64,000 bases of DNA from Corallococcus sp. EGB (GTDB taxonomy: Bacteria; Myxococcota; Myxococcia; Myxococcales; Myxococcaceae), in NCBI RefSeq assembly GCF_019968905.1, contig NZ_CP079946.1, positions 6,917,356 to 6,981,355 on the forward strand, in the 5' to 3' direction. Below are positions 7,777 through 18,100 of this stretch, in pieces. Below the pieces are notes generated by a model. It was not told where the DNA came from and made no database searches. It worked only from the letters and a program-made list of their open reading frames with translations. Position 1 is the stretch's first letter; every line of letters begins with the position of its first letter. The position numbers and the translations under genes were made by a program.

Positions 7777-9237
7777 TCAGGGGATTCGCACCGAGTTCTG
7801 CTCGAGGCCCTCACTGGCCAGCGCGGCACGCCACGCGGGGAAATCCACGTTCCAGACCAGGTTCGTCGCGGTGAATTTGCCGGTGGGCCCCTGGTAGGTG
7901 TTGCGGTCCATCTGCATCAGGCGACGGTCATCACTATCGCCCAACCGCACGAACAACTGCATATCCTGGAGGATGTTGTCGAACACGGAGAGCCCGGTAA
8001 CCACGTGGGGCGCATCCGCCGCCAGCCGCAACCCGGCGTCCACCGTCCGCTGCACGCGGTTCTGGAGGACCTGTATCCGGTTGCCCTGCACGATGCGAAT
8101 GCCCTGTCCGTTTCCCCGGTTCTGGAAGTTGTAGATGTCCGAGATGGTGTTGGCGCGGATCAACACGTCCACGGGTCCAGTCCCCGGGCTGATGCTCCCC
8201 ACCGAGACTCCCCGGCCCGCCTGGGAGATGGTGTTGGAGACAATCTGGATGTTCGTGGGGTCCACATGGAGCACCACCGCTTCCGCGGCAGAGCTGTTCA
8301 CCGCCCAGGGGTAGAGCGTCAGGTTGGGGAAGTTGAACATGGTGTTGTTGCGGATGAAGATGGAGTCGCACCCCTTGATGTCGACGCCGTTCTCGCCCGC
8401 ATCGTGCATGACGTTGTTCTCGATATAGACATACGAGGGCCTGCCGGTGTTGGTCTGGCACTGCACCGAGTCACCCGAGGTCTCATGAATCTGGTTCTCC
8501 AGAACGAAGACCTCCCGCGCGCTGTCCTTGATCACGACGCCATGTGAGTCGGCCCCCGACTTCGAGAAGTCATAGATTTCGTTCTGGCTGATGAGGACAT
8601 TGTTAGCGTAGCTGAGGACGACGCCACCACCGGCGGTCCCCCGATGCAGCGCCGAGCGAACCAACTGCGAACAATAGGTATTGCGCTCGAAGAGCGCGCC
8701 GAACGAGGCCTTGCTCTGGGCGTCCACCTCCAGGAACTGGAGGATCCAGTAGGGCTGGCTCACATTCAGCACGCTGCCAACTGCGCGGTCCGTCGGTGGG
8801 ACGATGCGCGGTCGCGCTGACGCCTGCCCCCTGAGGACGATGGGGGCCATGGAGGTGCCTGGTCGCGCCGTATCTGGACTGATGACGACCCGCTCCGGAT
8901 AGGTGCCTCCACGCACCTCGATGATGTTTCCCGGCACCGCCGCCGCCACCGCCGCGGCAATGGTCCGGTACGGGTTCGCCGAGGAGCCCAGGGGGCTGCT
9001 TGGACTCCACGGCCCCGTGTTCGAGACGTACAACGTGGGCCCGTTCGCCGTCATCGGACAACGGCCCTGGAAGATATCCCTCCCAGGGTCGGGTTCCGCG
9101 AACTTGACCCTGGCCTCCTGGACGTCCAGTGCGTCCTCGGCAGGGTGCGCCGTCTCCACTCCACAGGCCAGCGTCAGGCCGAGCAGGAGTGAACCGAATG
9201 CGGGCATGAACCCACGCTCTCTTCTCTGCATCGTCAT
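7777..9237 (-). CDS. Secreted lipoprotein with right-handed parallel beta-helix
   Basis: A 486-residue protein with a lipoprotein signal (GSLLLGLTLACG) and then a parallel beta-helix. It opens with ANPYRTIAAAVAAAVPGNIIEVRGGTYPERVVI, the DUF1565-type entry to such helices, and goes on with many Asn-ladder turns (NNVLISQNEIYD, VFVLENQIHETSGDSVQ, SIFIRNNTMFN, IQIVSNTISQAG, VLIRANTISDI). Such folds are found in pectate-lyase-like carbohydrate-active and adhesive proteins; catalytic residues cannot be assigned by eye. I chose ATG 9235-9237 because GGAGGGGGG lies about 5 bases upstream, just after a small CCCTCG/CGAGGG hairpin (9250-9268). Third positions are less G/C-biased than in neighbours. Confidence 0.85.
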   Translation of the reverse strand: MTMQRRERGFMPAFGSLLLGLTLACGVETAHPAEDALDVQEARVKFAEPDPGRDIFQGRCPMTANGPTLYVSNTGPWSPSSPLGSSANPYRTIAAAVAAAVPGNIIEVRGGTYPERVVISPDTARPGTSMAPIVLRGQASARPRIVPPTDRAVGSVLNVSQPYWILQFLEVDAQSKASFGALFERNTYCSQLVRSALHRGTAGGGVVLSYANNVLISQNEIYDFSKSGADSHGVVIKDSAREVFVLENQIHETSGDSVQCQTNTGRPSYVYIENNVMHDAGENGVDIKGCDSIFIRNNTMFNFPNLTLYPWAVNSSAAEAVVLHVDPTNIQIVSNTISQAGRGVSVGSISPGTGPVDVLIRANTISDIYNFQNRGNGQGIRIVQGNRIQVLQNRVQRTVDAGLRLAADAPHVVTGLSVFDNILQDMQLFVRLGDSDDRRLMQMDRNTYQGPTGKFTATNLVWNVDFPAWRAALASEGLEQNSVRIP

Positions 9238-9715
9238 GAAGACCCCCCTCCCTCGCGATATTCGAGGGTGGCGAAACGTCTCCATCGAAGAGTCGGATCA
9301 CAAGAGTCCTGCCCTCACGGTGGACTCACGCCCGCCGGCATGCCGTCAACGGCACACGCCCCACTCGCCTGGGGCCATCCAGCGTTGCCCCCGCGACGGC
9401 CCTGGCGCGGTCTGAACGCAGGTGGAGCGCCCGCATCGGGGCCCGTCGGAGCCACGGGCGCGCAGCTCCCATGCGCACGCGAGGAAAGGCACGCAGGACC
9501 CTCATTTCAGGAAGCACGCTTCCAGCTCGCTCCTCTGCCCCTCACCCAGCGCCAGCCGGCGCATGCGGATTCGACCCGCGTCCCCCGGCGGCTTCGTCCG
9601 GGCCGTCAATGCGTGCGTCCTGACAGGGACCGCTGTTCCCTGGCGGGCATCCCGCGCGCCCGGCCCTGCTGAAAAGGTGGCCGGGCCGCGGCGAGCGCGA
9701 CAGGTTGAGGGGGCC
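9238..9715. other. Divergent intergenic region (478 bp) between the beta-helix and ZIP genes
   Basis: This gap must hold the promoters of both divergent genes. Apart from the CCCTCG/CGAGGG hairpin in the minus-strand leader at 9250-9268 I see no convincing promoter, terminator, small gene or repeat. A plus-strand frame open through 9422-9715 is Arg/Pro/Ser-rich without coding character and looks spurious. Confidence 0.5.
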
Positions 9716-10513
9716 ATGTCCGACAGCGGTTTCGGCTCGTCCACCCTCGCCCTGGCGCTCGTTGGCAGCGCCGTCACCGTCCTCTCCACCAGCCTGGGCG
9801 CGCTCCCCGCCCTGGCCACCGGCAACATCACCCAGCGCTCCAAGGACGTGCTGATGGGCTTCAGCGCGGGCGTGATGCTCGCGGCCACGTCCTTCTCGCT
9901 CGTCGTGCCGGCCATCCACCTGGCGGAGGCGCGCACCTCGTCGCGCTTCGTCCCGGCGCTGGTGGTGGGGGGCAGCATGCTGGTGGGCGGGCTGTTCCTG
10001 CACCTGTGCAACCGCTTCATCCCCCACGAGCACTTCATCAAGGGCCAGGAGGGCAACGCGGAGGCGGTGCAGATGAAGCGCATCTGGCTGTTCGTGCTGG
10101 CCATCGCGCTGCACAACTTCCCGGAGGGGCTGGCCGTGGGCACCGGCGTGGGAAGCCGCTCCATGACCATCGCGCTGCCCATCCTCGTGGGCATCGGGCT
10201 GCAGGACATCCCGGAGGGCTTCGTCGTCGCGCTGGCGCTGATGGGGGTGGCGTACAGCCGCAAGCAGGCGGCGCTGGTGGCGCTCTACACCGGGCTGGTG
10301 GAGGGGGTGGCCGCGCTGGTGGGCTTCTTCGCCACGTCGTTCGCTTCGGGCGTGCTGCCGTGGGCGCTCGCGTTCGCGGGCGGGTCCATGCTGTACGTCG
10401 TCAGCGACGAGATGATCCCCGAGAGCCACCGCCAGGAGTACGCGAAGGAGGCCACCGCCGGGCTGATGGTGGGCTTCGTGCTGATGATGTTCCTGGACGT
10501 GACGCTCAGCTGA
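9716..10513 (+). CDS. ZIP-family metal transporter
   Basis: A 265-residue integral membrane protein with about eight hydrophobic segments. It carries the two ZIP signature motifs: HNFPEGLAVGTGVG in the fourth helix and QDIPEGFVVALALMG in the fifth, which line the metal path. A His-bearing loop (FIPHEHFIKG) precedes the fourth helix, as in ZupT-like transporters of zinc and other divalent cations into the cytoplasm. The start at 9716 has GAGGGGG just upstream and gives the usual family length. It stands alone, with an activator gene 87 bases downstream. Confidence 0.92.
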   Translation: MSDSGFGSSTLALALVGSAVTVLSTSLGALPALATGNITQRSKDVLMGFSAGVMLAATSFSLVVPAIHLAEARTSSRFVPALVVGGSMLVGGLFLHLCNRFIPHEHFIKGQEGNAEAVQMKRIWLFVLAIALHNFPEGLAVGTGVGSRSMTIALPILVGIGLQDIPEGFVVALALMGVAYSRKQAALVALYTGLVEGVAALVGFFATSFASGVLPWALAFAGGSMLYVVSDEMIPESHRQEYAKEATAGLMVGFVLMMFLDVTLS

Positions 10514-10600
10514 CGCGAGCGCTGGCGTGCCGCGTCTGTGGCCTGGCGGACACCTGCCTGCCGCAGCCCCGGGGGGCCCGGACGTGGTAGTTTGCGTCGC

Positions 10601-12016
10601 ATGTCTGTGTCGGATCGAACGCGCGTCGACGGGCCCCCGGGGGAGTCGAAGGACAAGGGCGCCCGCCCGGACGAAGAGGGGCAGGAGGCCGCGCTCCATG
10701 TGACGCTGCCGTACGAGCAGGCCCGCCGTCCGGGGGACCTGCCCACGGTGCGCCGCTTCCGCCTGTCCGTGGTGGAGGGCCCGGGCGCGGGCACGGCGTG
10801 GGAGTCCACGGCGGACACCTGCTCGGTGGGCTCGCACCCGCTCAACGACTTCGCGGTGGAGGACCCCACCGTGTCGCGCTTCCACTGCGAGGTGCGGATC
10901 GGGCCCAAGGGCCCGCAGGTGAAGGACCTGGACAGCCTCAACGGCGTCATCGTGGACGGCGTGCAGGTGGTGGAGGGCATCCTGCGCAGCGGCAGCCTGC
11001 TGCGCCTGGGCCGCGTGGTGCTGCGGTTCGACTTCAGCGCGGAGAGCAACCGGCTGCCGCTGTCGGACCTCACGCGCTTCGGCACGCTGGTGGGCACGTC
11101 CGTGGCCATGCGCGGCTGCTTCGCGATGATGGAGCGGGCCTCCGCGCGCGACGTCACGGTGCTCTTGGAGGGAGAGACGGGCACGGGCAAGAGCCAGGCG
11201 GCGCTCGCCATCCACCAGGCGAGCCGGCGCAGGGACGCGGCGTTCCTGGTGGTGGACTGCGGCGCCATCCCCGCGCACATCCTGGAGAGCGAGCTGTTCG
11301 GCCACGAGAAGGGCTCGTTCACCGGCGCGGTGAGCCGGCGCGCGGGCGTCTTCGAGGAGGCCGACGGCGGCACCGTCTTCCTGGACGAGATTGGCGAGCT
11401 GCCCCCGGAGCTGCAGCCCAAGCTGCTGCGCGTGCTGGAGAACCGGGAGATCCGCCGGGTGGGCAGCAACACGTACCAGCCGGTGGACGTGCGGCTCATC
11501 GCGGCCACGCACCGCGACCTGCGCGCGGAGGTGAACGCGGGCCGCTTCCGCTCGGATCTGTTCTTCCGGCTCGCGGTGCTGCGGATCGCCATGCCGTCCC
11601 TGCGCCAGCGGCCGGAGGACCTGCCCATGCTGGTGTCGGGCATCCTGGAGTCGCTGGGCGCGGATCCGGAGCGCACGGGCGCGCTGCGCACGCCGGAGTT
11701 CCTGTCGCGCCTCATGCACGCGGCGTGGCCGGGCAACGTGCGCGAATTGCGCAACCACCTGGAGCGCTGCCTCGTCTTCGAGGACGCGCTGCCCCTGGCG
11801 GAGGAGGACTCGCGCCCGGAGGGCAGCCCCCTGGAGCTGGATCTGTCTCGGCCATACGCCGAGCAGCGCCGGCGCGTGGTGGACGACTTCGAGCGGCGCT
11901 ACCTGCGCGCGCTCCTGGAGAAGCACCAGGGCAAGGTGGCCCAGGCCGCCGTCACCGCGGGCATGGACCGCGTCCACTTCTACCGGCTGCTGCGCAGGCA
12001 CGGCATCAAGCCGTGA
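10601..12016 (+). CDS. FHA-domain sigma-54-dependent transcriptional activator
   Basis: 471 residues. An N-terminal FHA domain (about 73-143, with VGSHPLNDF, VSRFHCEV and LDSLNGVIVDG) replaces the usual receiver. Then comes an AAA+ domain: Walker A GETGTGKS at 191-198, the sigma-54 contact loop GSFTGA at 238-243, Walker B GGTVFLDEIGELP, and the arginine-rich sensor region. The C-terminal Fis-type helix-turn-helix is HQGKVAQAAVTAGMDRVHFY. FHA domains bind phosphothreonine, so this activator is probably switched by a Ser/Thr kinase, an arrangement common in myxobacteria. A kinase gene converges on it 16 bases away. Walker A ends in Ser instead of the common Glu (GKE), outside the essential GK. 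Confidence 0.93.
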   Translation: MSVSDRTRVDGPPGESKDKGARPDEEGQEAALHVTLPYEQARRPGDLPTVRRFRLSVVEGPGAGTAWESTADTCSVGSHPLNDFAVEDPTVSRFHCEVRIGPKGPQVKDLDSLNGVIVDGVQVVEGILRSGSLLRLGRVVLRFDFSAESNRLPLSDLTRFGTLVGTSVAMRGCFAMMERASARDVTVLLEGETGTGKSQAALAIHQASRRRDAAFLVVDCGAIPAHILESELFGHEKGSFTGAVSRRAGVFEEADGGTVFLDEIGELPPELQPKLLRVLENREIRRVGSNTYQPVDVRLIAATHRDLRAEVNAGRFRSDLFFRLAVLRIAMPSLRQRPEDLPMLVSGILESLGADPERTGALRTPEFLSRLMHAAWPGNVRELRNHLERCLVFEDALPLAEEDSRPEGSPLELDLSRPYAEQRRRVVDDFERRYLRALLEKHQGKVAQAAVTAGMDRVHFYRLLRRHGIKP

Positions 12017-12032
12017 GCGGTCGCCGGTGGTT

Positions 12033-13448
12033 CTAGCGACGGGCGACGAGCCGCCAGCGCTCCGGAGCATCCGGCAGGGGGTTGGCGACGAAGTCCCCCT
12101 CCAGTCCCCGCAGCGCCGGGCCGGTGACGACGGGTGCGACGTCCTCCTCGTCGTCGCGCACCCAGCCGGGCAGGTGGAGCAGGCCCCCTTCCCCACCCTG
12201 CGCGTCCCATGCGGAGGCCGTGCCGTCTGGCCAGCCGTGGGACTCCTCCCGCGCCGTCAGCCGGTCCACGTGCACGGTGACGTGGAGGCGCGCGGCGGAG
12301 GCGTTCCTCCCCGTCAGCGCGAGCCCCACGTCCAGCACCCGCGCGCGCAGCTCGCGTTCCCGGCGCACGTCGTCCGGGAGGCTGGCCACGGCGAGCAGGC
12401 ACGCGCCGCCCATCACCCGCACCTCCAGCCCGGCCTCGCGCGCCAGGGTGCTCGCGCGCTCCAGGTCCGCGTCCAGGTCCTCCATCGCCTCGGGGCCGGG
12501 CGCTCCCGTCAGCCGCGCCTCCACGTACAACCCCACCGCGCGCGGCACCTCCACCGGCGCCGCGCCGCCCAGCACCGCGCCCCTCAAGTCCTCCAGGAGC
12601 GCGTCCACGTCCGGGTAGCGCTCCTCTCGTGACTTGCGCAGGCAGCGGAGCACCACCGCGTCCAGCGCGGCGGACACCGGCGCGTGCTCGCCCGGGCGCG
12701 GCGGCGGTGCGTGCAGGTGCTGTTGCTCCACCTCGTGGCGGGTGGAGCCCTGGAAGGGCGGCATGCCCGTGAGCAGTTGGAAGAGCAGCACGCCCGCGGC
12801 GTACAGGTCCGTGCGCGCGTCCGGCACCTCGCCGCGGACCTGCTCCGGCGCCATGGACAGCGGCGTGCCCAGCACCACGCCGGTGTGCGTGAGGGAAGAG
12901 CTGCCCGGGGCTCCCGGCACCAGCCCCTTCGCCACGCCAAAGTCCACCAGCTTCACGGCGGGACCGCCCCGGCCGGGCCCGAGCCGCACCACGTTCTGCA
13001 CCTTCAGGTCGCGGTGGACCACGCCCGCCGCGTGCGCCACCCGCAGGGCCGCGCCCACCTGCTCCATCACCTCCAGCACCTCGCGCGGGGGCAGCGGCCC
13101 GCGCGTGGCCAGCTCCGCGGCCAGGTCCTGGCCGTCCAGCCACTCCATGGCGATGAAGGGCCGGCCGTCCGCCAGCTCGCCGTAGCCCAGCACCGTGACG
13201 ATGTGCGGGTGGCGCAGCCGCTGCAGCGTGGCCGCCTCGCGCCGGAAGCGCCGCAGCGCCACCGCCGCCGTGGCCACCTGCGGGTGCAGCACCTTCAGCG
13301 CCGCGGGAATGCCCGAGCGCGCGTGCCGCGCCCGGTACAGCGCGGACACGGGGCCGTGGACCTGGACGTGGTCCACGACCCACTCGCCCACGAGCGCGCC
13401 GGGCCGCAGCTCCTCGCCGTAGAGGGCCTCCTCGCCGTCGCCCGCCAT
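12033..13448 (-). CDS. Ser/Thr protein kinase with C-terminal degenerate cyclase-like domain
   Basis: 471 residues. The Hanks-type kinase occupies about 20-290: ATP-anchoring Lys52 (AALKVLHP), catalytic loop HRDLKVQN (Val where Pro is usual), DFG (VDFGVAKG) and an APE-like MAPEQ. The glycine-rich loop is poorly conserved. The remaining 180 residues (GLYVEARLTG, then GLEVRVMGGACLLAVASL, then LHVTVHVDRLTA) follow the beta-alpha pattern of class III nucleotide cyclases but lack the metal-binding acids, so I infer a non-catalytic sensor domain. The kinase starts 3 bases after a Cys-rich lipoprotein gene and probably shares its transcript. It may act on the FHA activator encoded convergently. Confidence 0.9.
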   Translation of the reverse strand: MAGDGEEALYGEELRPGALVGEWVVDHVQVHGPVSALYRARHARSGIPAALKVLHPQVATAAVALRRFRREAATLQRLRHPHIVTVLGYGELADGRPFIAMEWLDGQDLAAELATRGPLPPREVLEVMEQVGAALRVAHAAGVVHRDLKVQNVVRLGPGRGGPAVKLVDFGVAKGLVPGAPGSSSLTHTGVVLGTPLSMAPEQVRGEVPDARTDLYAAGVLLFQLLTGMPPFQGSTRHEVEQQHLHAPPPRPGEHAPVSAALDAVVLRCLRKSREERYPDVDALLEDLRGAVLGGAAPVEVPRAVGLYVEARLTGAPGPEAMEDLDADLERASTLAREAGLEVRVMGGACLLAVASLPDDVRRERELRARVLDVGLALTGRNASAARLHVTVHVDRLTAREESHGWPDGTASAWDAQGGEGGLLHLPGWVRDDEEDVAPVVTGPALRGLEGDFVANPLPDAPERWRLVARR

Positions 13449-13451
13449 GGA

Positions 13452-15026
13452 CTAGCGCTTGTCCGTAACACCCCGGAGGGTGGTGCCGTCCTGGGGCGGC
13501 GGGGGCTCCGACCAGCGCTTGCACAGGTCCAGGTGCTGCGCATCCACCAGGTCGCACGCGCCATTGAGGTAGACGGTGACGGGCTCCTTCCAGAGGGCGT
13601 TGGAACTGTCCCGGCACCGCTCGAAGTCGCCGTCGCCGTTCAGCAGCGGGCCGTCCTGCGTCTCGCACCGGCGCGAGGCCGACTGCGTCTCCGTCCAGCA
13701 CGGCCCCGTCACCGTGGCCGCGCAGTCCTCGTGCGTGCCCGGCAGCGAGCACACGCGGTAGGTCGCGTACGCCATGCCGTACACCCAACCCGGGTCGTAG
13801 CAGGCATAGAGGTCCTTGAAGAGCGGCTTCGTCTGGTGGGAGCGCGGCCGATTGACGACGTATTGATCCTTCGAGCCCGGCACCAGCGTCACCGTCACAT
13901 TGATGTCGTCGCGGAGCGCGTCCTTGCCGAAGAGGTTTCCGTAGAAGGCGCCCTCGCGGATCCGGTACACGGCGCGCTCGGAGAGGGGCGACTGCACGCC
14001 AGGGGTGACGGCCACGTGCGCCGTGCCCGGCGCTCCGCTGTTCCAGGGCGCGGTCATCACCGAGAAGTAGCCGCCGTTCGCGGGGCAGGTGAACTGCACG
14101 GAGGGGTCCGTCGTCACGCTGGGGCTCGGGTTCGGGGAGCCCTGCGTGCAGCCCTCGCTGGAGGCCACGAGCCGCGCGTCGGTGCTGTCACAGCCCGCGA
14201 TGCCATTGCACACGCGCAGCACCATGCGCGCGTCATCGCTGGAGCCCAGCGGCACCAGGGAGGAGCAGCTTGCCGGGCCGCCCGCGCCCACGGAGATGGT
14301 CTGACCCGCCGGGCACCAGCCCACCGAGTGCATCGTCCAGCCGCAGTCCCGGCCCGCGCCCACCGCCTGTTCGTCGCACGGCACCGCGCTGTGCAACGGC
14401 GCGGACGCGGTCGGCAGGTAGTCGATGGGCGTCGTCCACGCGTCCAGGGTGAACGGCTGCGCGATGGAGAGCGCCGGCTCGCGGAGCTCACCACGCATGG
14501 ACAGCTCCACGTGGTAGCCCAGGCCGTTGTTGCGCGCCAGGAGGCAGGCCGTCACGCGCTTGAGGCACGCGCCCCCGGGCGCGGACGTGCGCCACCAGGG
14601 GCAGAGGCCCGCGGAGCCTGCCCACTCACTGGCCTGCGAGCCCGTGGGCTGCAAGGGATTGAGCCATGCGAGCTTCTCCCCCTGCCCCAGCGCGCAGCCC
14701 ACCAGGTACGCCATGAAGCGCTGCGCATATGGGTCGCGCAGCTGGTTGTTGACGAGCGCGCTCGTCGGACCTGCGACCATCACGTTCGGGTCGAAGAGGG
14801 ACTCCAGCGAGTGCGTGGCCAGGGCCTCGTTCGCGTCGTGGTTCGCGGCGATGGCATTGGTCACCAACTCCTGCGTCGTGAGCGAGTTGGCGATGCGGAT
14901 GTCCGACTTGCTCGTGCCGAGCGCCGCGTCAGGACTGACGTCGGTGCCTTGCGGGAGCGAGGGCTCGCAGCCGGTCAGGGCCAGCAACAGGAAACACCAG
15001 GGGACTCGGAGGACGGAGGAGGCCAT
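13452..15026 (-). CDS. Cys-rich hypothetical lipoprotein
   Basis: 524 residues with a lipoprotein signal (WCFLLLALTGCEPS, lipobox LTGC). The mature protein has about 24 Cys and contains segments such as LVGCALGQGEKLAWLNP, VTACLLARNNGLGYHVELSMRGE and CDLVDAQHLDLCKRW. I know such proteins only as hypothetical myxobacterial surface lipoproteins. AAGGAG lies about 11 bases before the ATG. It is flanked by two Ser/Thr kinase genes on the same strand, the downstream one after 3 bases, which suggests a surface component linked to kinase signalling. The function is unknown. Confidence 0.8.
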   Translation of the reverse strand: MASSVLRVPWCFLLLALTGCEPSLPQGTDVSPDAALGTSKSDIRIANSLTTQELVTNAIAANHDANEALATHSLESLFDPNVMVAGPTSALVNNQLRDPYAQRFMAYLVGCALGQGEKLAWLNPLQPTGSQASEWAGSAGLCPWWRTSAPGGACLKRVTACLLARNNGLGYHVELSMRGELREPALSIAQPFTLDAWTTPIDYLPTASAPLHSAVPCDEQAVGAGRDCGWTMHSVGWCPAGQTISVGAGGPASCSSLVPLGSSDDARMVLRVCNGIAGCDSTDARLVASSEGCTQGSPNPSPSVTTDPSVQFTCPANGGYFSVMTAPWNSGAPGTAHVAVTPGVQSPLSERAVYRIREGAFYGNLFGKDALRDDINVTVTLVPGSKDQYVVNRPRSHQTKPLFKDLYACYDPGWVYGMAYATYRVCSLPGTHEDCAATVTGPCWTETQSASRRCETQDGPLLNGDGDFERCRDSSNALWKEPVTVYLNGACDLVDAQHLDLCKRWSEPPPPQDGTTLRGVTDKR

Positions 15027-15130
15027 CGCGCGAAGACTCCTTGGGCAGGAATTGGAAACGGAAGGGAAGGAAACCCCAGGCGCGGCCTTCTTGTCTCCCT
15101 GTAGCGTGAAAGGTTACGGGAGCGGCGCCG

Positions 15131-15149
15131 TGTAACGATTTCCGTTACA
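15131..15149. terminator. Inverted repeat at the stop codon of the large kinase gene
   Basis: TGTAACG (15131-15137) and CGTTACA (15143-15149) form a 7-bp stem with a 5-base loop, overlapping the TAA stop (15145-15147) of the minus-strand kinase gene. Another GTTACG lies at 15113-15118. It could end kinase transcription or be an operator for the downstream lipoprotein gene; there is no T-run. Confidence 0.35.
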
Positions 15150-18100
15150 GCGCTGCGGGTGAGAGCGCGGCACGCAATGCGTGGAAACGCGCAGCCCACA
15201 GCGGGGCTTCCGCCACGGCGGGCGCGGCGCGCTCGAGCCACGCGCGGGCCTCGTCCAACGCGCCCGTGCGGCGCGCGATGCCGGTGGCCTGCAGGAGGAT
15301 CTCCGCCTTCTCATCCGGTGACGCCAGCGCCTCTGCTTCCGTGTGGAGGGCGGTCCAATCCATCGCGTGGAAGACGCCGGTGGACTGCTGACGGACCTGG
15401 AGCTCCACGAGCCGCCGCATGATGGTGGTGGGCGGAAGGGATTCCGGCGGACAGCGCTCCGCTATCCAGGCGAGCTGACGGGCGGCGGCAGCCTCATCTC
15501 CAGAGGCGGCCTGGATGCGGGCGATGAGCAGCGCGTCCACGGGCACGGGGTGTTCGCGGAAGAAGCGCACGCCCAATTCGTGCGCGCGCTGCGCGAGGGG
15601 CAGCGCTTCGTCCAGGCGGCCCTGCATGTAGAGGACCTCCGCGAGGTTGAACGTGGACCAGCGCTCCATCTGCGCGTGGGCCAGCTCGCGGCCCAGGGCC
15701 ATGGCGCGGCGCAGGTCCGCTTCCATCTGCGGCACGTCCCCCTGGCGAAGCCACAGGAGGACGCGGTTGCTCAGCACGGCGGCCTTGTGCAGTCCGTCGC
15801 CCGCGGCCTCGCAGCGCTCCAGGGCTTCGTCGAAGCGCTGGGCGGCCTCCGGAGCGCGGTCCAGGAAGGTGAGCGCCGCGCCCAGCAGCGCCAGCGATAC
15901 GACCAGCGTCTCGTGGTCCCTGGCGCGCTCGGCGCCCTCGGCGGTGGAGGTGAGCACGCGGGCCGCGGCGGCCCACTCGCCCTGGCGCACGTGCATGCGG
16001 CCCCGGGCCAGGCCACAGCGCAGGGACAGGCGCGGCGCGTCCAGGAGCTCGATGGCGTCGAGCGCTTCGCGAGTGCAGGTGGCGGAGCCCTCGGAGTCCT
16101 CCATCCAGTCGCGCGCGGTGGCCTCTTCCAGCAGCAGGTCCACCTCGAGCGCCGCGTCGCCCCGGGTGCGGGCCAGGGCGCGCGCGGTGGAGAGGTCCGC
16201 GAGGCTCTCCCGGAAGCGCTGGAGGCGGTGGCGCACCTTGCCCCGCCCCGCGAGCGCCTGGGCGCGGCGCGCATCGTCGGACTCCGGAAGCAGCGCGAGC
16301 GCGCGCGTGTAGTGCTGCTCCGCCTCCACGGGCAGGTGTCCGGCGCGGGCCTCCTCCGCCAGGGCCAGGTGGTCGCGCGCGGCCTCCAGGTGGGCGCCGC
16401 AGACGGCGGCATGGTGTGCACGGCGGCGGCGCTCGGCCACGTCGTCGCCCACGCTGGCCTTGAGCGCGGCGGCGTGCAGCGCGCGGCGGGGGGCGGGAGG
16501 CAGCAGCGCTTCCAATGCCTCGCGCAGCAGGGGGTGGCGGAAGGCGAAGCGGCCCGGGCTCATGGGGCGCAGGAGGCCCGCGCGCGCCAGCCGTTGCAGG
16601 CCTGCGCCCGCGTCCAGGACCGCGGCACGCGACAGCTCCGGACCGGAGGCCAGGTGGCGCAGGGCCGCGTCCACCCGCGCGACGTCCACCTCCGTGCCGA
16701 GCACCGCGCACAGCCGCGCGAGCACGCGGTGGGCTTCGGGGAGGGCCGCGAGCACGCGCGGGGCCAGCCGTTCGAACAGGGGCGTGACGGAGACGTCCAG
16801 CAGCGCATCCGGGGCGACGTACCACCCGCCCCCCGGCGCCGAACGCAGGGCCCCGGCGGCGCGGAGTGCGCGCGCGAGTTCGACGAGGGACAGGGGCACG
16901 CCCTGCGCCAGTTGCTCCAGGCGCGCGAGCACGGGCTCGGGGATGTGCTCGGCCGGGCGCAGCAGGTGGAGCAGCACCGCGCGGCTGGCTTCTGGCGGCA
17001 GCGGCGGCAGCGGATGGTGCGAGGGGCGGGCGCTGCGCTCGCCCAGGTGCGGGCGCAGGCCCAGCAGCGAAGGACGTCCGGCGAGGCCAATCCACAGGGG
17101 CGCCTGGTTCCCGTCGAGCGTGGCGCGCTCCACCACATCCAGGCTCTGCGGATCCGCGAGGTGCGCATCATCCAGCAGCAGCGCGAGCGGTGCTTCACGG
17201 GCCTGGGCGAGCAACGCGTCGGCCAGGACGCGAGGCTCCGCGGAGGGGCGCCCCACGACGGCGCGCAGTGCATCCAGCAGGGAGTTGGACACCGACGCGT
17301 CCGGAGGCGGCGCGCGCAGGCGGATGACCCGCGCGTGGCCCGCGGACTCCAGCCGGAACGCGAGCGCCTTGAAGAGCCGCGTCTTGCCATGGCCCACCTC
17401 GCCGGTGAGCACCCCCAGACCCGGCAGCGAGGACGACAGGCTCCGCTCCGCGTCCGAGGCCAGCGCGTCCAGCAACGCGTCGCGGCCCACGAACGGAGGA
17501 GGTTCTCCATCGACGCGCGCGCCCTCTTCATCGTGGAGCCGCAGACGGAAGGCCGCACCTTCCTCAGGCGCGGTCGCGGGCCCTGCTTCGCCGTCCGCAT
17601 GGCTCGTGACGGGCTCGAGCCAACCCGGCTCCATCCGCGCGACCGCCTCCGGCGTCACCCGCACTTCGCCCGGCGCAGCCATCCGGGCCCACCCTGTCTC
17701 CGGCCGCTCCAGCGCCGCACCGGCGATGCGCGGCAGCGTGGTGCCTGGATGCACGTACAGCACCGCGGCGTGCAGGACCGCCGAGGCCTCACCGGACTCG
17801 ACCAGCCGCCGCGCCGCGAGCGCGCCCGCGCGCACGTTCGCCTCCGCCGACAATGACTCGCAGAAGACGATCAGGTAGCCCCCCGCCGCGACCCGCGCCA
17901 GCACGCCTCCGAACGGCTCCAGCGAGGCCGTCAGCCCTTCCACCGACGCGGCCGTGCGCAACCCCAGCATCGCCACCGGCCGCGCTCCCGAGAACGTCGC
18001 CAGCGCCTGCGCCGGTCGCGCGTCGTTCCCCCTGGCCACCCCAGGCAGCGCGGCCCCTTCCGCGCACGCGGCCTCGAACGCGGAGAGCACCTCCTCGGCG

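Noticed and set aside
9422..9715. Plus-strand frame in front of the ZIP gene as an N-terminal extension
   Set aside because: It is rich in Arg, Pro and Ser without coding bias, and the ATG at 9716 has a Shine-Dalgarno and gives the normal family length.
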